NCBI GenBank assembly: GCA_963676515.1
Contig: OY781061.1
Span: 1,054,001-1,118,000 of the forward strand
DNA: 64,000 nt
Reading direction: 5' to 3'
Source of the DNA: G963667145 sp963676515 [NCBI: Candidatus Cloacimonadota bacterium]
Lineage (GTDB): Bacteria > Cloacimonadota > Cloacimonadia > G963667145
Shown: positions 44,844 through 53,491 of the stretch, piece after piece
How positions within the stretch are numbered: position 1 is the first letter of the stretch
Layout of the letters: the number at the start of each line of letters is the position of its first letter
Translations under genes and position numbers: made by a program
Notes under the pieces: model-generated
The model's database searches: none
The model's input: only the letters and a program-made list of their open reading frames with translations
What the model was told of the DNA's origin: nothing

Positions 44844-44930
44844 TGGTGCCGAAGGCCGGAATCGAACCGGCATGAGTATTAACTCGGAGGATTTTGAATC
44901 CACTGCGTCTACCAATTTCACCACTTCGGC
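44844..44930 (-). tRNA. tRNA-Leu (CAA)
   Basis: On the minus strand the acceptor is GCCGAAG/CTTCGGC, with the anticodon loop TTCAAAA (anticodon CAA), a long class II variable arm, T-arm GCCGG-TTCGATT-CCGGC and encoded CCA. The anticodon stem GTGGA/TCCTC has one T-T mismatch (positions 28-42). Confidence 0.92.
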
Positions 44931-45228
44931 ATATAGAAATCACAATAAAATCACCATTTGAATCCACCCAAATTTTGGGCATTATTCAGTCAAGCAAATT
45001 CTGTAAGATAGTGGTAATTATCTCTTGACTCTTGATTGGTGGATTTTTCGATTAGTTTGTCCCTTTTTGTGAAAGAGAAAGATGATTGAAAAGGGAGAAG
45101 TGGAAATGTTAAAAAACTTATTGATGATAATGAAATTGATAGGGTAACTATTAAGCAATACTTAATAATTGCTTCCGATTTTGATCGTGATGTAAAAAAA
45201 TCTTACAATATAACAAAGAGAAATAAGT

Positions 45229-46077
45229 ATGGAAAAGCAAATTGTTCACAAACTGACAGCGAATTTTGAAGAGTCATCGCACACAACAGATGAGGGTGTA
45301 GAATTTTGGCTGGCAAGAGATTTGCAACATCTTTTGGGTTATGGTAAATGGGATAACTTCAAAAATGTCGTCAGTAAAGCAAAGACAGCCTGTGAAGTAT
45401 CGGGGCAGAAAGTTTATGATCATTTTGCCGACGCCGGGAAAACGATAGAGATGCCAAAAAATGCAAAAAAAGAGATAGATGACATAATGCTGACTCGCTA
45501 TGCTTGTTATCTTATTGCCCAAAATGGAGATCCTAGAAAACAAGAAATTGCTTTTGCTCAAACCTATTTTGCAGTGCAAACAAGAAAAGCAGAGATTATA
45601 GAGCAAAAAATATTGGAATACGAACGAGTCCAAGCACGGAATAAACTTGCCGAGACAGAAAAAGAGCTTTCGCAAGTTATTTTTGAGAAGACGGGAGGCA
45701 ATCAGAATTTCGCCATCATCAGAAGTAAGGGCGATAAGGCATTATTCGATAAAACGACTCGGCAGATGAAAGATAAGTGGCAAATCAAAAACAAGTCACT
45801 TGCGGACTTTATGCCTACAATTTTGTTAAAAGCCAAAGATTTTGCAACTGAGATTACGATTTTTAACGCCAAAGATAAACAGATGAAAACGGAAAACCAG
45901 ATTTCAAACGAACACATCACCAATAACAAATCTGTGAGAAAGACGCTTATTTCTCGTGGCATTACTCCAGAGAATTTGCCACCAGCGGAAGATGTAAAAA
46001 AGATTGCAAGAAAGCTGAAGACCGAAGAGAAAAAGTCACTCAAAGACGATGATGGTTTTACTAAACCTAAGGATTAA
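45229..46077 (+). CDS. DinD-like DNA-damage-inducible protein
   Basis: The 282-residue product matches the DinD pattern: a BRO-N-like front part (GVEFWLARDLQHLLGYGKWDNFKNVVSKAKTAC, EIDDIMLTRYACYLIAQNGDPRKQEIAFAQTYFAVQTRKAE) and the C-terminal KGDKALFDKTTRQMKDKWQIKNKSLADFMPTILLKAKDFATEITIFN and ENLPPAEDVKKIARKL. DinD is SOS-induced in E. coli and inhibits RecA filaments. I see no clear LexA box here. The gene is in an accessory stretch after a tRNA. Confidence 0.85.
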   Translation: MEKQIVHKLTANFEESSHTTDEGVEFWLARDLQHLLGYGKWDNFKNVVSKAKTACEVSGQKVYDHFADAGKTIEMPKNAKKEIDDIMLTRYACYLIAQNGDPRKQEIAFAQTYFAVQTRKAEIIEQKILEYERVQARNKLAETEKELSQVIFEKTGGNQNFAIIRSKGDKALFDKTTRQMKDKWQIKNKSLADFMPTILLKAKDFATEITIFNAKDKQMKTENQISNEHITNNKSVRKTLISRGITPENLPPAEDVKKIARKLKTEEKKSLKDDDGFTKPKD

Positions 46078-46163
46078 CTATGTCTAAAGTGGTTAGTGTG
46101 AAAATAAAATTAAATGCGAACTAATAGGAAAAAATAGATAACAAAAACTAAGGAGAAAAAATT

Positions 46164-47735
46164 ATGGAATCAAATTTTGGTTGGTTGGCACTTTTGCCGC
46201 CGCTGATCGCCATAGGATTGGCGATATGGAAAAGAGAGGTGGTGATTTCCCTACTCTTGGGTACTTTCGTGGGAGTTACCATCATCAACGATTGGAATCC
46301 CATCAAAGGGCTGTTGGAGACTTTTAGTACCTATATAGTTGGGAAATCTTTGGCTGATGCGTGGAATGTGGGCGTCATCCTTTTTTGTTTGGCTATCGGT
46401 GGAATGATAGGCATCATCAGCAAAACAGGCGGGACAAAAGCTATTGCCGATGCTCTCACGCGGAAAGCTTCGGGCACCAGATCTACGATGTTTGCGACTT
46501 TCTTGATGACTTTGGCTATCTTTTTCGACGACTACGCTAACTCACTTTTGGTAGGAAACACGATGCGACCTATCTCGGACAAGCAAAACATCTCTCGAGA
46601 AAAATTTTCGTATATTATCGATACGGGAGCAGCCAGTGCATCATCTATGGCACCTATTTCTACTTGGATAGCGATGGAAATTGGTTTGATTGCCACCGCT
46701 TTTCAATCTCTGGGGATAAAAGCAAATCCGATGATTATTTTTTTCCAAACGATACCTTTTAGATTTTATTCGATTTTGGCTCTCTTTTTTGTTCTTATGA
46801 TTATTTACTTGAAAAGGGATTTTGGACCGATGCTGGATGCTGAGCTCAGAGCCAGAAGGACTGGCAAAGTCAACCGTGATGGTGCTGATCCGATTATTGT
46901 GGAAGACAAAAGTCTTTTGCCCGATGAAGGTGTGGTGGGCTCTATTTATGATATGCTTATTCCTTTAGGTGTCTTTTTGCTGGTGACGATAGTGGGACTT
47001 TGGTACAACGGTGGTGGTATGACTAAAAGTATCAAAGACGCTTTTGGGGATGCCGATGCCTCTGTGGTGCTTACTTGGGGAGCTTTTATCAGTTCGATGG
47101 TCATCATCGCCAAAGGTGTTATGAATAAGAAATTCACCCTCAAAGAGGCGGTAGATTCGTGGGTCGCTGGCGTAAAGACGATGCTGATGGCTTGTATAGT
47201 GCTTTGTCTGGCTTTCGCTCTGAAGGCTGTGATCGATGAGATGGGCTTGTCGGAATGGATAGTGGAGAATCTAAGAACCATCTTATCGGGAAATCTAGTG
47301 CCTGCCCTGACTTTTGTGGTTGCTTGTTTCATCGCTTTGGCAACAGGAACTTCTTGGGGAACTTGTGCTATTTTGATGCCGATTGCTATCCCGATAGCTG
47401 TGGGATTTGGTGGAGTGAGTGGCGGCTCCGAGATCGGGACGATTGTCCTAGCCACCATAGGTTCTGTGCTTACAGGCTCGGTAATGGGAGATCACTGCTC
47501 GCCCATATCTGACACGACGATTCTCTCCTCTACAGGAGCGGGTGCAGACCACATAGACCATGTCCGCACGCAGATGCCTTATGCTGTAGTTGTGGCTGTA
47601 ATTGCCTTTGTGCTGTTTGTTTTAGCTGGCTATGGATTGCATCCTTTCTTTTGCTTGATTTTGGGAGCAACTTCTGTGTTTGCCGTGATAAAGATAGTGG
47701 GCACTAAATACAACGATGCTGGTGAGATAGAGTAA
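46164..47735 (+). CDS. NhaC-family Na+/H+ antiporter
   Basis: The 523-residue membrane protein has about 12 hydrophobic segments. Family features are PLIAIGLAIWKREVVISLLLGTFVG, FDDYANSLLVGNTMRPISDK, GAASASSMAPISTWIAME, ATGTSWGTCAILMPIAIPIA and MGDHCSPISDTTILSS. It probably exchanges Na+ for H+ at the inner membrane, though some family members carry amino acids or acids with Na+. AAGGAG lies 8 bases before the ATG. A terminator follows. Confidence 0.87.
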   Translation: MESNFGWLALLPPLIAIGLAIWKREVVISLLLGTFVGVTIINDWNPIKGLLETFSTYIVGKSLADAWNVGVILFCLAIGGMIGIISKTGGTKAIADALTRKASGTRSTMFATFLMTLAIFFDDYANSLLVGNTMRPISDKQNISREKFSYIIDTGAASASSMAPISTWIAMEIGLIATAFQSLGIKANPMIIFFQTIPFRFYSILALFFVLMIIYLKRDFGPMLDAELRARRTGKVNRDGADPIIVEDKSLLPDEGVVGSIYDMLIPLGVFLLVTIVGLWYNGGGMTKSIKDAFGDADASVVLTWGAFISSMVIIAKGVMNKKFTLKEAVDSWVAGVKTMLMACIVLCLAFALKAVIDEMGLSEWIVENLRTILSGNLVPALTFVVACFIALATGTSWGTCAILMPIAIPIAVGFGGVSGGSEIGTIVLATIGSVLTGSVMGDHCSPISDTTILSSTGAGADHIDHVRTQMPYAVVVAVIAFVLFVLAGYGLHPFFCLILGATSVFAVIKIVGTKYNDAGEIE

Positions 47736-47751
47736 GAAAAAATAAATATTA

Positions 47752-47778
47752 AAAGCCTGTGAAAGCAGGCTTTTTTTG
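47752..47778 (+). terminator. Terminator after the NhaC gene
   Basis: AGCCTG, loop TGAAAG, CAGGCT, then seven T. It lies 17 bases after the antiporter stop. Confidence 0.85.
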
Positions 47779-47804
47779 TGGGGACTCCAAGATTATCAAT
47801 TGGT

Positions 47805-47880
47805 AATTGACAATTTATCGGGAAAATATCAATAATCAATTGACAATAAATAGTAAAATACTCCATTTGTAATTGACAAT
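47805..47880. repeat. Three AATTGACAAT repeats at exact 33-bp spacing
   Basis: AATTGACAAT occurs at 47805-47814, 47838-47847 and 47871-47880, each start 33 bases from the last. The second and third continue with TAAA plus a TAG/CAG core (ATAAATAG and ATAAACAG). The final copy ends 15 bases before the ATG of the DUF4143 ATPase. The spacing of about three helical turns would suit a bound regulator; decayed tandem duplication is the alternative. Confidence 0.7.
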
Positions 47881-47895
47881 AAACAGGGAGAAAGG

Positions 47896-49173
47896 ATGAC
47901 TAAGGAAAGATTGAAAACCATAATCGTGGAGCAAGGCAGAGATATTTCCAAGAAGAAATTCGTGGAGCGAGAGAGGTTGTCGGCTATTAGGAGCAGCCTG
48001 CAAGATGGTTTTGTGAAAGTTTTCGTGGGCATCAGGCGGACAGGGAAATCCACGCTTTTGGAGATTGTGCGACGAGAAAATGTCCAGAAAGATTTCTATT
48101 TGAACTTTGACGATGAGCGGTTGATCGATTTTAGGGTGGAAGATTTTGGTTTGTTAGAGGAGTGTTTTATAGAGCTTTTTGGGGAGCAAAATCTGTTCTA
48201 TTTCGATGAAATCCAAAATGTGCAAGGTTGGGAGAGATTTGTGCGTCGCCTGCACAATGAAGGGAAAAAGGTGTTTGTGACAGGTTCAAATGCAACTTTG
48301 CTCTCTAAGGAGCTGGGAACACGCCTGACGGGCAGAAGTTTGATGTTTGAGATTTTGCCTTTTTCGTTTGGGGAGTTTTTGGCGTTGCACAAGTTTACAC
48401 TAAAAAAGAACGATATCTATCTTGAGGAGATTCGTCGCAAGTTGCGTTTTTATTTTGGTGAGTATGTGCAAAAAGGTGGCTTTCCCGAGTATTTGCAGAC
48501 GGGCAACGCTTTCTTTTTGACCAATATTTTTGAAAATATTATCTATAGAGATGTGATAGTGCGGCATAAGGTGCGAAACGAGCGGGCGATGAAGGAGCTG
48601 GCACTTTATCTGCTGTCCAATGCGGGCAAGGAGTTCAGCTACACGAAGCTCAAGAATATGTTTGGTTTTGCCTCGGCTACCACGGTGCGAGAGTATGTGG
48701 GATTTTTGGAAGATTCTTACCTCTTTTTTGTCATCAATCGCTACGACTTCTCGCTGAAAAAACAGATAGTGAACCCCAAGAAAGTTTACTCAATCGATAC
48801 AGCTTTTTCTGACCGTCTGTCTTTTAGATTTTCCGAGGACAAAGGCAGAGTGCTGGAGAACATAGTGTTTTTGCAGTTACGCAGGCAAGGAGGCGACATC
48901 TACTATCACCGTGGGAAAGCGGAGTGCGATTTTGTGGTGCGGATAAAAGATAAAATCTGCTTGGCGGTGCAGGTCACGGTGAGTTTGGCGGAAGAGAGCA
49001 CTCGAGAAAGAGAGGTCAAGGGACTGCTGGAGGCTTGCAAGGTGCATAACTTGCAGCGAGGGCTAATCTTAACGCAGGATGAAGCGGATGAGCTCAACAT
49101 AGACGGCGTGCAGGTGCAGGTGATGCCGATCTGGCGGTGGCTAGTGGGTAAACCGCCAGAAGCTCTTGCTTAG
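47896..49173 (+). CDS. AAA ATPase with DUF4143 domain
   Basis: The 425-residue protein has the AAA_14 P-loop (FVGIRRTGKSTLLEIVRR near residue 36), a Walker B-like LFYFDEIQNVQGWERFVRRL and sensor VFVTGSNATLLSKELGTRLTGR, then ILPFSFGEFLAL. A C-terminal DUF4143 region follows with an endonuclease-like end (GRVLENIVFLQLRRQGGDIYYHRGKAECDFVV). This is a widespread family of unknown function, often in accessory regions. It stands alone behind the 33-bp repeat set. Confidence 0.88.
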   Translation: MTKERLKTIIVEQGRDISKKKFVERERLSAIRSSLQDGFVKVFVGIRRTGKSTLLEIVRRENVQKDFYLNFDDERLIDFRVEDFGLLEECFIELFGEQNLFYFDEIQNVQGWERFVRRLHNEGKKVFVTGSNATLLSKELGTRLTGRSLMFEILPFSFGEFLALHKFTLKKNDIYLEEIRRKLRFYFGEYVQKGGFPEYLQTGNAFFLTNIFENIIYRDVIVRHKVRNERAMKELALYLLSNAGKEFSYTKLKNMFGFASATTVREYVGFLEDSYLFFVINRYDFSLKKQIVNPKKVYSIDTAFSDRLSFRFSEDKGRVLENIVFLQLRRQGGDIYYHRGKAECDFVVRIKDKICLAVQVTVSLAEESTREREVKGLLEACKVHNLQRGLILTQDEADELNIDGVQVQVMPIWRWLVGKPPEALA

Positions 49174-49203
49174 CTGTTTGCCAGCGATAATGTGGCTTCC
49201 TCT

Positions 49204-50421
49204 CTACTCATACCGCAGTGCGTCGATGGGGTTGAGGTTAGCGGCTTTCTTGGCTGGATAGTAGCCGAAGAATATTCCTATTGTGCCAGAGAAAGCAAAC
49301 GAGATGAGCACGACAAGAGGGTGGATGCTGGTGCTTAGCGAAGTGAACCAGCCTATACAGCCAGAGATGAGCATCGCCAGCAATATTCCGACTAGGCCTC
49401 CGAAAAGGCTGAGGGTGACAGATTCGGCGAGGAACTGGAAAAGCACATCGCTACTGCGAGCACCGATAGACAAACGGATGCCGATTTCCCGTGTGCGTTC
49501 GGTTACAGATACCAGCATAATATTCATGATGCCGATGCCGCCGACCATTAGCGACACGCCAGCGATAGCTCCTAGGAGCAGTGTCAGGGTCTTAGAGGTT
49601 TGCGATGCCATCTCGGTGATTTGCGACTGAGTGCTGATCTGGAAGTCGCTATCTTCGCCATCGTCCAGCTTATGAGCGATCCGCATTATCTGCTCCGCCT
49701 CTATTTGGGCTTCGTCCAGCGACTCTTTGTCGATGGCACTGATAAAGATCATATTGATCTTATTTCCGCCCTTTAGTCGGCTGAGGACAGTGGTGACAGG
49801 CGCTATCACGATGTCGTCTTGGTCGTTGCCTACTCCTGTCTCACCTTTCTCTGCTAGCACGCCGATGACGGTGAATGGAGTGTTGTTGATGCGTATCCTC
49901 TCTCCCAGGGGACTGTCGTCGCCGAAAAGCTCTTCTGCTACGGTGTGACCCAAGACGGCGACCTTTTTCTTGTACTGGATGTCTTTGCTGGTAAAAAACT
50001 CGCCCTTGGCTAGTTCCCATTCTTTGATGTCCAAAAATTGCTCGGAAACGCCCTCTATGGAAGAGTTCCAGTTGCCAGAACCTCCAATTATTTGTCCGTT
50101 CACCCTCACTTCGCCCGACACATATTTGAACTTGCTCCCATACTTGAGCAGAGCTTGGCAATCGGTGAGCTTCATCTTATTAAAACTGCCACGAGCCTGA
50201 TTAGCACCGCCTCTGTTGGTGCGTGCGGGGAACACCATCAAAAGGTTCGTGCCCAGAGAGTTGATTTGCTTCTCTATCTTTTCTTGAGAGCCTTGTCCGA
50301 TGGCGACCATCACGATTACCGAGCAAACCCCGATAATGATGCCGAGGGAAGTTAAACCACTTCGCATTTTGTTTTTGCAGATGCTTTGCAAAGAAATCTT
50401 GAAAATTTTCTTTAATTTCAT
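49204..50421 (-). CDS. MacB-type ABC permease
   Basis: The 405-residue protein has an N-terminal membrane helix (MRSGLTSLGIIIGVCSVIVMVAIGQGSQEKIEKQI), a MacB-PCD periplasmic domain, and three C-terminal helices with VTERTREIGIRLSIGARSSDVLFQFLAESVTLSLFGGLVGI and PAKKAANLNPIDALRYE. It lacks the fused ATPase, which is encoded separately one base upstream. Together with the ATPase and the adaptor it forms a MacAB-like efflux or export complex. Confidence 0.9.
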   Translation of the reverse strand: MKLKKIFKISLQSICKNKMRSGLTSLGIIIGVCSVIVMVAIGQGSQEKIEKQINSLGTNLLMVFPARTNRGGANQARGSFNKMKLTDCQALLKYGSKFKYVSGEVRVNGQIIGGSGNWNSSIEGVSEQFLDIKEWELAKGEFFTSKDIQYKKKVAVLGHTVAEELFGDDSPLGERIRINNTPFTVIGVLAEKGETGVGNDQDDIVIAPVTTVLSRLKGGNKINMIFISAIDKESLDEAQIEAEQIMRIAHKLDDGEDSDFQISTQSQITEMASQTSKTLTLLLGAIAGVSLMVGGIGIMNIMLVSVTERTREIGIRLSIGARSSDVLFQFLAESVTLSLFGGLVGILLAMLISGCIGWFTSLSTSIHPLVVLISFAFSGTIGIFFGYYPAKKAANLNPIDALRYE

Positions 50422-50422
50422 T

Positions 50423-51157
50423 TTATTTTTTCTCCAGAGATTTTAAAACATCTTCCGCTTGTAGACGATTTTTCACAGGTTTGTCGAAGATTATTTTGCC
50501 ATCTTTGAGCACGATAGAGCGTTTGGTGTAGGCGGCGATGTCTTGCTCGTGAGTCACCACTATGATAGTCTTGCCCTTTTCGTTCAGCTTTTGGAAAATG
50601 TTCATCACCTCTACAGAAGTCCTGCTGTCCAGATTTCCCGTCGGTTCGTCCGCCAAAATGATGGCTGGGTCGTTGACCAACGCTCTGGCGATGGCTACTC
50701 TCTGCTGTTGTCCGCCCGAGAGCTGACTGGGGATGTGGTTCATCCTCTGGGCGAGTCCGACTTCCTCCAGAGCTTTTATCGCTATCTGCTTGGGATTGGT
50801 TATCTCTCGCTGGTGATTGTAGAGCAGCGGTAGTTGCACATTCTCTAGTGCTGTCGTGCGGGGTAATAGATTGAACCCTTGGAACACGAAGCCGATTTTT
50901 TCGTTTCGGATGCTGGCGTATTTGTTCTTATCCGCAAACGCAGTGTTCACTTCGTCCAAAAAGTACTCGCCACCGCTAGGGGTGTCTAGGCATCCCAGGA
51001 TGTTCATGAGGGTAGATTTACCCGAGCCAGACGGTCCCATTATGGCTACGAACTCTCCTGCGGCGATGTGGATGTCCACCTCTTGCAACGCTTTCACTTC
51101 TTGGCTTCCCATCTGGAAGTGTTTGCTGATTTTTTTCATTTGAATGACAGATTTCAT
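50423..51157 (-). CDS. MacB-type ABC ATPase
   Basis: The 244-residue ATPase has Walker A GPSGSGKSTLMNILGCLD near residue 40, signature PSQLSGGQQQRVAIARALV, Walker B IILADEPTGNLDS and VTHEQDIA. A C-terminal tail of about 25 residues (IIFDKPVKNRLQAEDVLKSLEKK) is longer than usual. It sits between the adaptor (12-base gap) and the permease. Confidence 0.92.
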   Translation of the reverse strand: MKSVIQMKKISKHFQMGSQEVKALQEVDIHIAAGEFVAIMGPSGSGKSTLMNILGCLDTPSGGEYFLDEVNTAFADKNKYASIRNEKIGFVFQGFNLLPRTTALENVQLPLLYNHQREITNPKQIAIKALEEVGLAQRMNHIPSQLSGGQQQRVAIARALVNDPAIILADEPTGNLDSRTSVEVMNIFQKLNEKGKTIIVVTHEQDIAAYTKRSIVLKDGKIIFDKPVKNRLQAEDVLKSLEKK

Positions 51158-51169
51158 AATACTTTCCCC

Positions 51170-52381
51170 TTAAAAAAGAGGTCTCGATCTTCTTCCGTTT
51201 TGAGTTTGGGAGGTAGTCGTGGATGCATTTTTTTGTTTGATGATGATATTCAATCCTTCTTTGAGTTCGTCGTTTCCAGAAATCTCTATCTTAGTGCCAT
51301 AAGTCATTCCAGTTTCTACGGTTATGGATTTTAATTCCTTGTCTTCGTCTAAGTACCAGATTCTGTTTTCTTCTTTTCCATCGCTCTGCTCAGTAGGCGG
51401 AGTGTCTGGTCTTTTTTTACCTTGCTTGCCTTTTTGCTTGCCTCTTGCGAGTTGCTGGCTTGGTCTAAATGTAAGAGCGGAGCTGTTGACATAAAAAGCG
51501 TCCTTCTTCTCTTCGATGATAAACTCTATCGTCGCAGTCATCCCCGGCAAAAGCAAGCTAGAGTCGTTCTGTGCTTCCACGATTACCGTGTAGTTGACCA
51601 CATTGGACACAGTCTCGGGCTGTAATCTTATTTGCTCTACGGTGCCAGTGAAGCTCTGCTCGGGGTAAGCCTCCACCGTAAAAGTTGCCACCATCCCTTT
51701 TTTGACTTGTCCGATGTCGCTCTCGTCCACACTAGCGTAAATCTCCATATTGTCGAGACTCTCGGCGATGCAAAAAAGTGTGGGCGATGAAAGGCTAGCG
51801 GCTACGGTTTGCCCAGTTTCGATGCTCCTGTCGATTACTTTGCCATCGATGGGCGAGCGGATGATGGAATATTTTTCGATATTCAGGCGGATTTTTTTCA
51901 CATCTGTCTCGGCGGAAATCAACTCTGCTTGAGAAGTTTTGAAATTCTTTTCAGAAGTTCGTATTTCCAACTCGGAAATCACATTTTCTTGGTAAAGTTT
52001 TTGATCGGAAAGATATTGCAGTTTATTTAGGCGAAAATCTGCTTCAGCCTTTATTTGATTGGCACGAGCACTTTGCAAATTGATGCTAAGCAGAGTTGTG
52101 TCCAAGATAGCCAGAATCTGCCCTTTTGCCACATCGTCGTTGTAGTCGGCAAAAGTTTGGCTCACAGTTCCCGATAGCTCCGTGCCGACATCCACGCTGC
52201 CCACAGGCTCTAGCGTGCCAGTGCAGGAGATTGAGTTCAGCAAGTCGCCTTTTTGGATTTGGTCAAAAGTGAACTCCGCAGAGTCTTGTCCTTTACCCAA
52301 AAGGCAGTAGGCAATAATCGCCACCAGGAGAGTGGTGCTCGCCACTACGACTTTTCGTTTGCTAAAGATCTTTTTTAACAT
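51170..52381 (-). CDS. MacA-like periplasmic adaptor (membrane fusion protein)
   Basis: The 403-residue protein has one N-terminal membrane segment (VVVASTTLLVAIIAYCLLG). It has a lipoyl/barrel-sandwich domain split by a helical hairpin (GTLEPVGSVDVGTELSGTVSQTFADYNDDVAKGQILAILDTTLL ... IIRSPIDGKVIDRSIETGQTVAASLSSPTLFCIAE) and a beta-barrel domain. A lysine/glycine-rich insertion (QQLARGKQKGKQGKKRPDTP, about residues 315-335) breaks the C-terminal barrel. It is the first transporter gene after the lipoprotein. No TolC-type channel is in the window. Confidence 0.9.
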   Translation of the reverse strand: MLKKIFSKRKVVVASTTLLVAIIAYCLLGKGQDSAEFTFDQIQKGDLLNSISCTGTLEPVGSVDVGTELSGTVSQTFADYNDDVAKGQILAILDTTLLSINLQSARANQIKAEADFRLNKLQYLSDQKLYQENVISELEIRTSEKNFKTSQAELISAETDVKKIRLNIEKYSIIRSPIDGKVIDRSIETGQTVAASLSSPTLFCIAESLDNMEIYASVDESDIGQVKKGMVATFTVEAYPEQSFTGTVEQIRLQPETVSNVVNYTVIVEAQNDSSLLLPGMTATIEFIIEEKKDAFYVNSSALTFRPSQQLARGKQKGKQGKKRPDTPPTEQSDGKEENRIWYLDEDKELKSITVETGMTYGTKIEISGNDELKEGLNIIIKQKNASTTTSQTQNGRRSRPLF

Positions 52382-52393
52382 TTTGTTCTCCGT

Positions 52394-53242
52394 TTAATTT
52401 TGATTCAGGACGATAGAAAACTTATGGCTGAGGGCAGATTGTTTGCGTTCTTTGTCGCTTTTGCCCATGCCACCGCCTTTGCTACCACCTCTGGGAGGTC
52501 GATTTTCTTGTTTGCTCGAGTTCCCATCTTGGCTGAACTGCTGGTTTTGGTCAAACTTTCTCTCTCGCTCTTTGGGGGTTATCTCCATACTGACGAAAAT
52601 TTCGTCTTTGCCTGCGTTGTTTAATCTAAAGGGGAAACTCACATCGTTGTTGTAAGGGATTTTCATCTCGAAAACAAAATTTTGTTTGTTTACTCCTATT
52701 TTTGCTTCTGTGCCAAAAGTTCGCTCCAATTCGTAAGTTTTGCTGTTGCCACGAAAGTTGGTAACCTCGATGGTTTTAGCAAAAATTTCGATTTTCCTTT
52801 CGATAATCTCAAAGTTGGTTTTGTTGTCAGGGATTCGCTCTTCACCAGATTTTGTGCTATCTTCCGCTTTTCGTTGCTGTCCTTTTGGCTTTGCTCTTTT
52901 GTCGTTTTCGTTTTTACCAGCCAATTTTGGTTGCTCGTCTTTGAATTTCAAACCCACTTTTTTTCCATTTTTGGTCTGAAACTGAAAAGCTATCTCTTGT
53001 TCCAAAATCTCAGATGAGATGGTTTTTATCGGAGCGGTAAAGTACAGATAAAGATACTGGTTGTCGTTTTTGATGCCCAGAGACACATTTTGTGCCAATG
53101 TTATATTCTCTTCGCCCCAGTCGTTATCGTTACCATCTATGACGATGCTATTGGCGGTAGTCTGCTGACTGATGAAGTCGTTATCGCAACCGACTAAAGC
53201 GATGCTCATTGTTGCTATTAGCAAAAAAGCTAAATTTTTCAT
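52394..53242 (-). CDS. Lipoprotein with CBM9/DOMON-like domain, first gene of the macAB-like operon
   Basis: The 282-residue product has a lipoprotein signal (LLIATMSIALVGC, Cys near 19) and then a beta-sandwich-like region starting SIVIDGNDNDWGEENITLAQNVSLGIKNDNQYLYLYF. The IDGxxxDW opening is typical of CBM9-type domains. A charged middle insertion (NDKRAKPKGQQRKAEDSTKS) and a Gly/Arg-rich segment near the end (RPPRGGSKGGGMGKSDKERK) are low-complexity. The function is unknown. It lies 12 bases upstream of the adaptor gene and may be a substrate-binding or secreted partner. Confidence 0.65.
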   Translation of the reverse strand: MKNLAFLLIATMSIALVGCDNDFISQQTTANSIVIDGNDNDWGEENITLAQNVSLGIKNDNQYLYLYFTAPIKTISSEILEQEIAFQFQTKNGKKVGLKFKDEQPKLAGKNENDKRAKPKGQQRKAEDSTKSGEERIPDNKTNFEIIERKIEIFAKTIEVTNFRGNSKTYELERTFGTEAKIGVNKQNFVFEMKIPYNNDVSFPFRLNNAGKDEIFVSMEITPKERERKFDQNQQFSQDGNSSKQENRPPRGGSKGGGMGKSDKERKQSALSHKFSIVLNQN

Positions 53243-53491
53243 AAAATTTTCTCCTTAAAATTGATACAAAGGGTAAGAGGAGGATAAAAAGAACATCACG
53301 CAAATTTTTTCTTTTCTTTTTTAGTGAGCGGATTTTTAGCAGATATAATGAGGCGAATGAAAAACCGCTGGAAAATTCTGGACTTAAAATTAAGGGTTTA
53401 CAAACTAGCAAACTGATTGCGGTAAGGGAATGTTTAGCATTGAGAGGCAACAAAGAAACAATTTGGCAAAAGCAACAAAAGGAGATGTGTG

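Noticed and set aside
47805-47880. CRISPR array
   Set aside because: The repeated box is only about 10 bases, with three copies and no repeat of CRISPR length; no cas genes are nearby.
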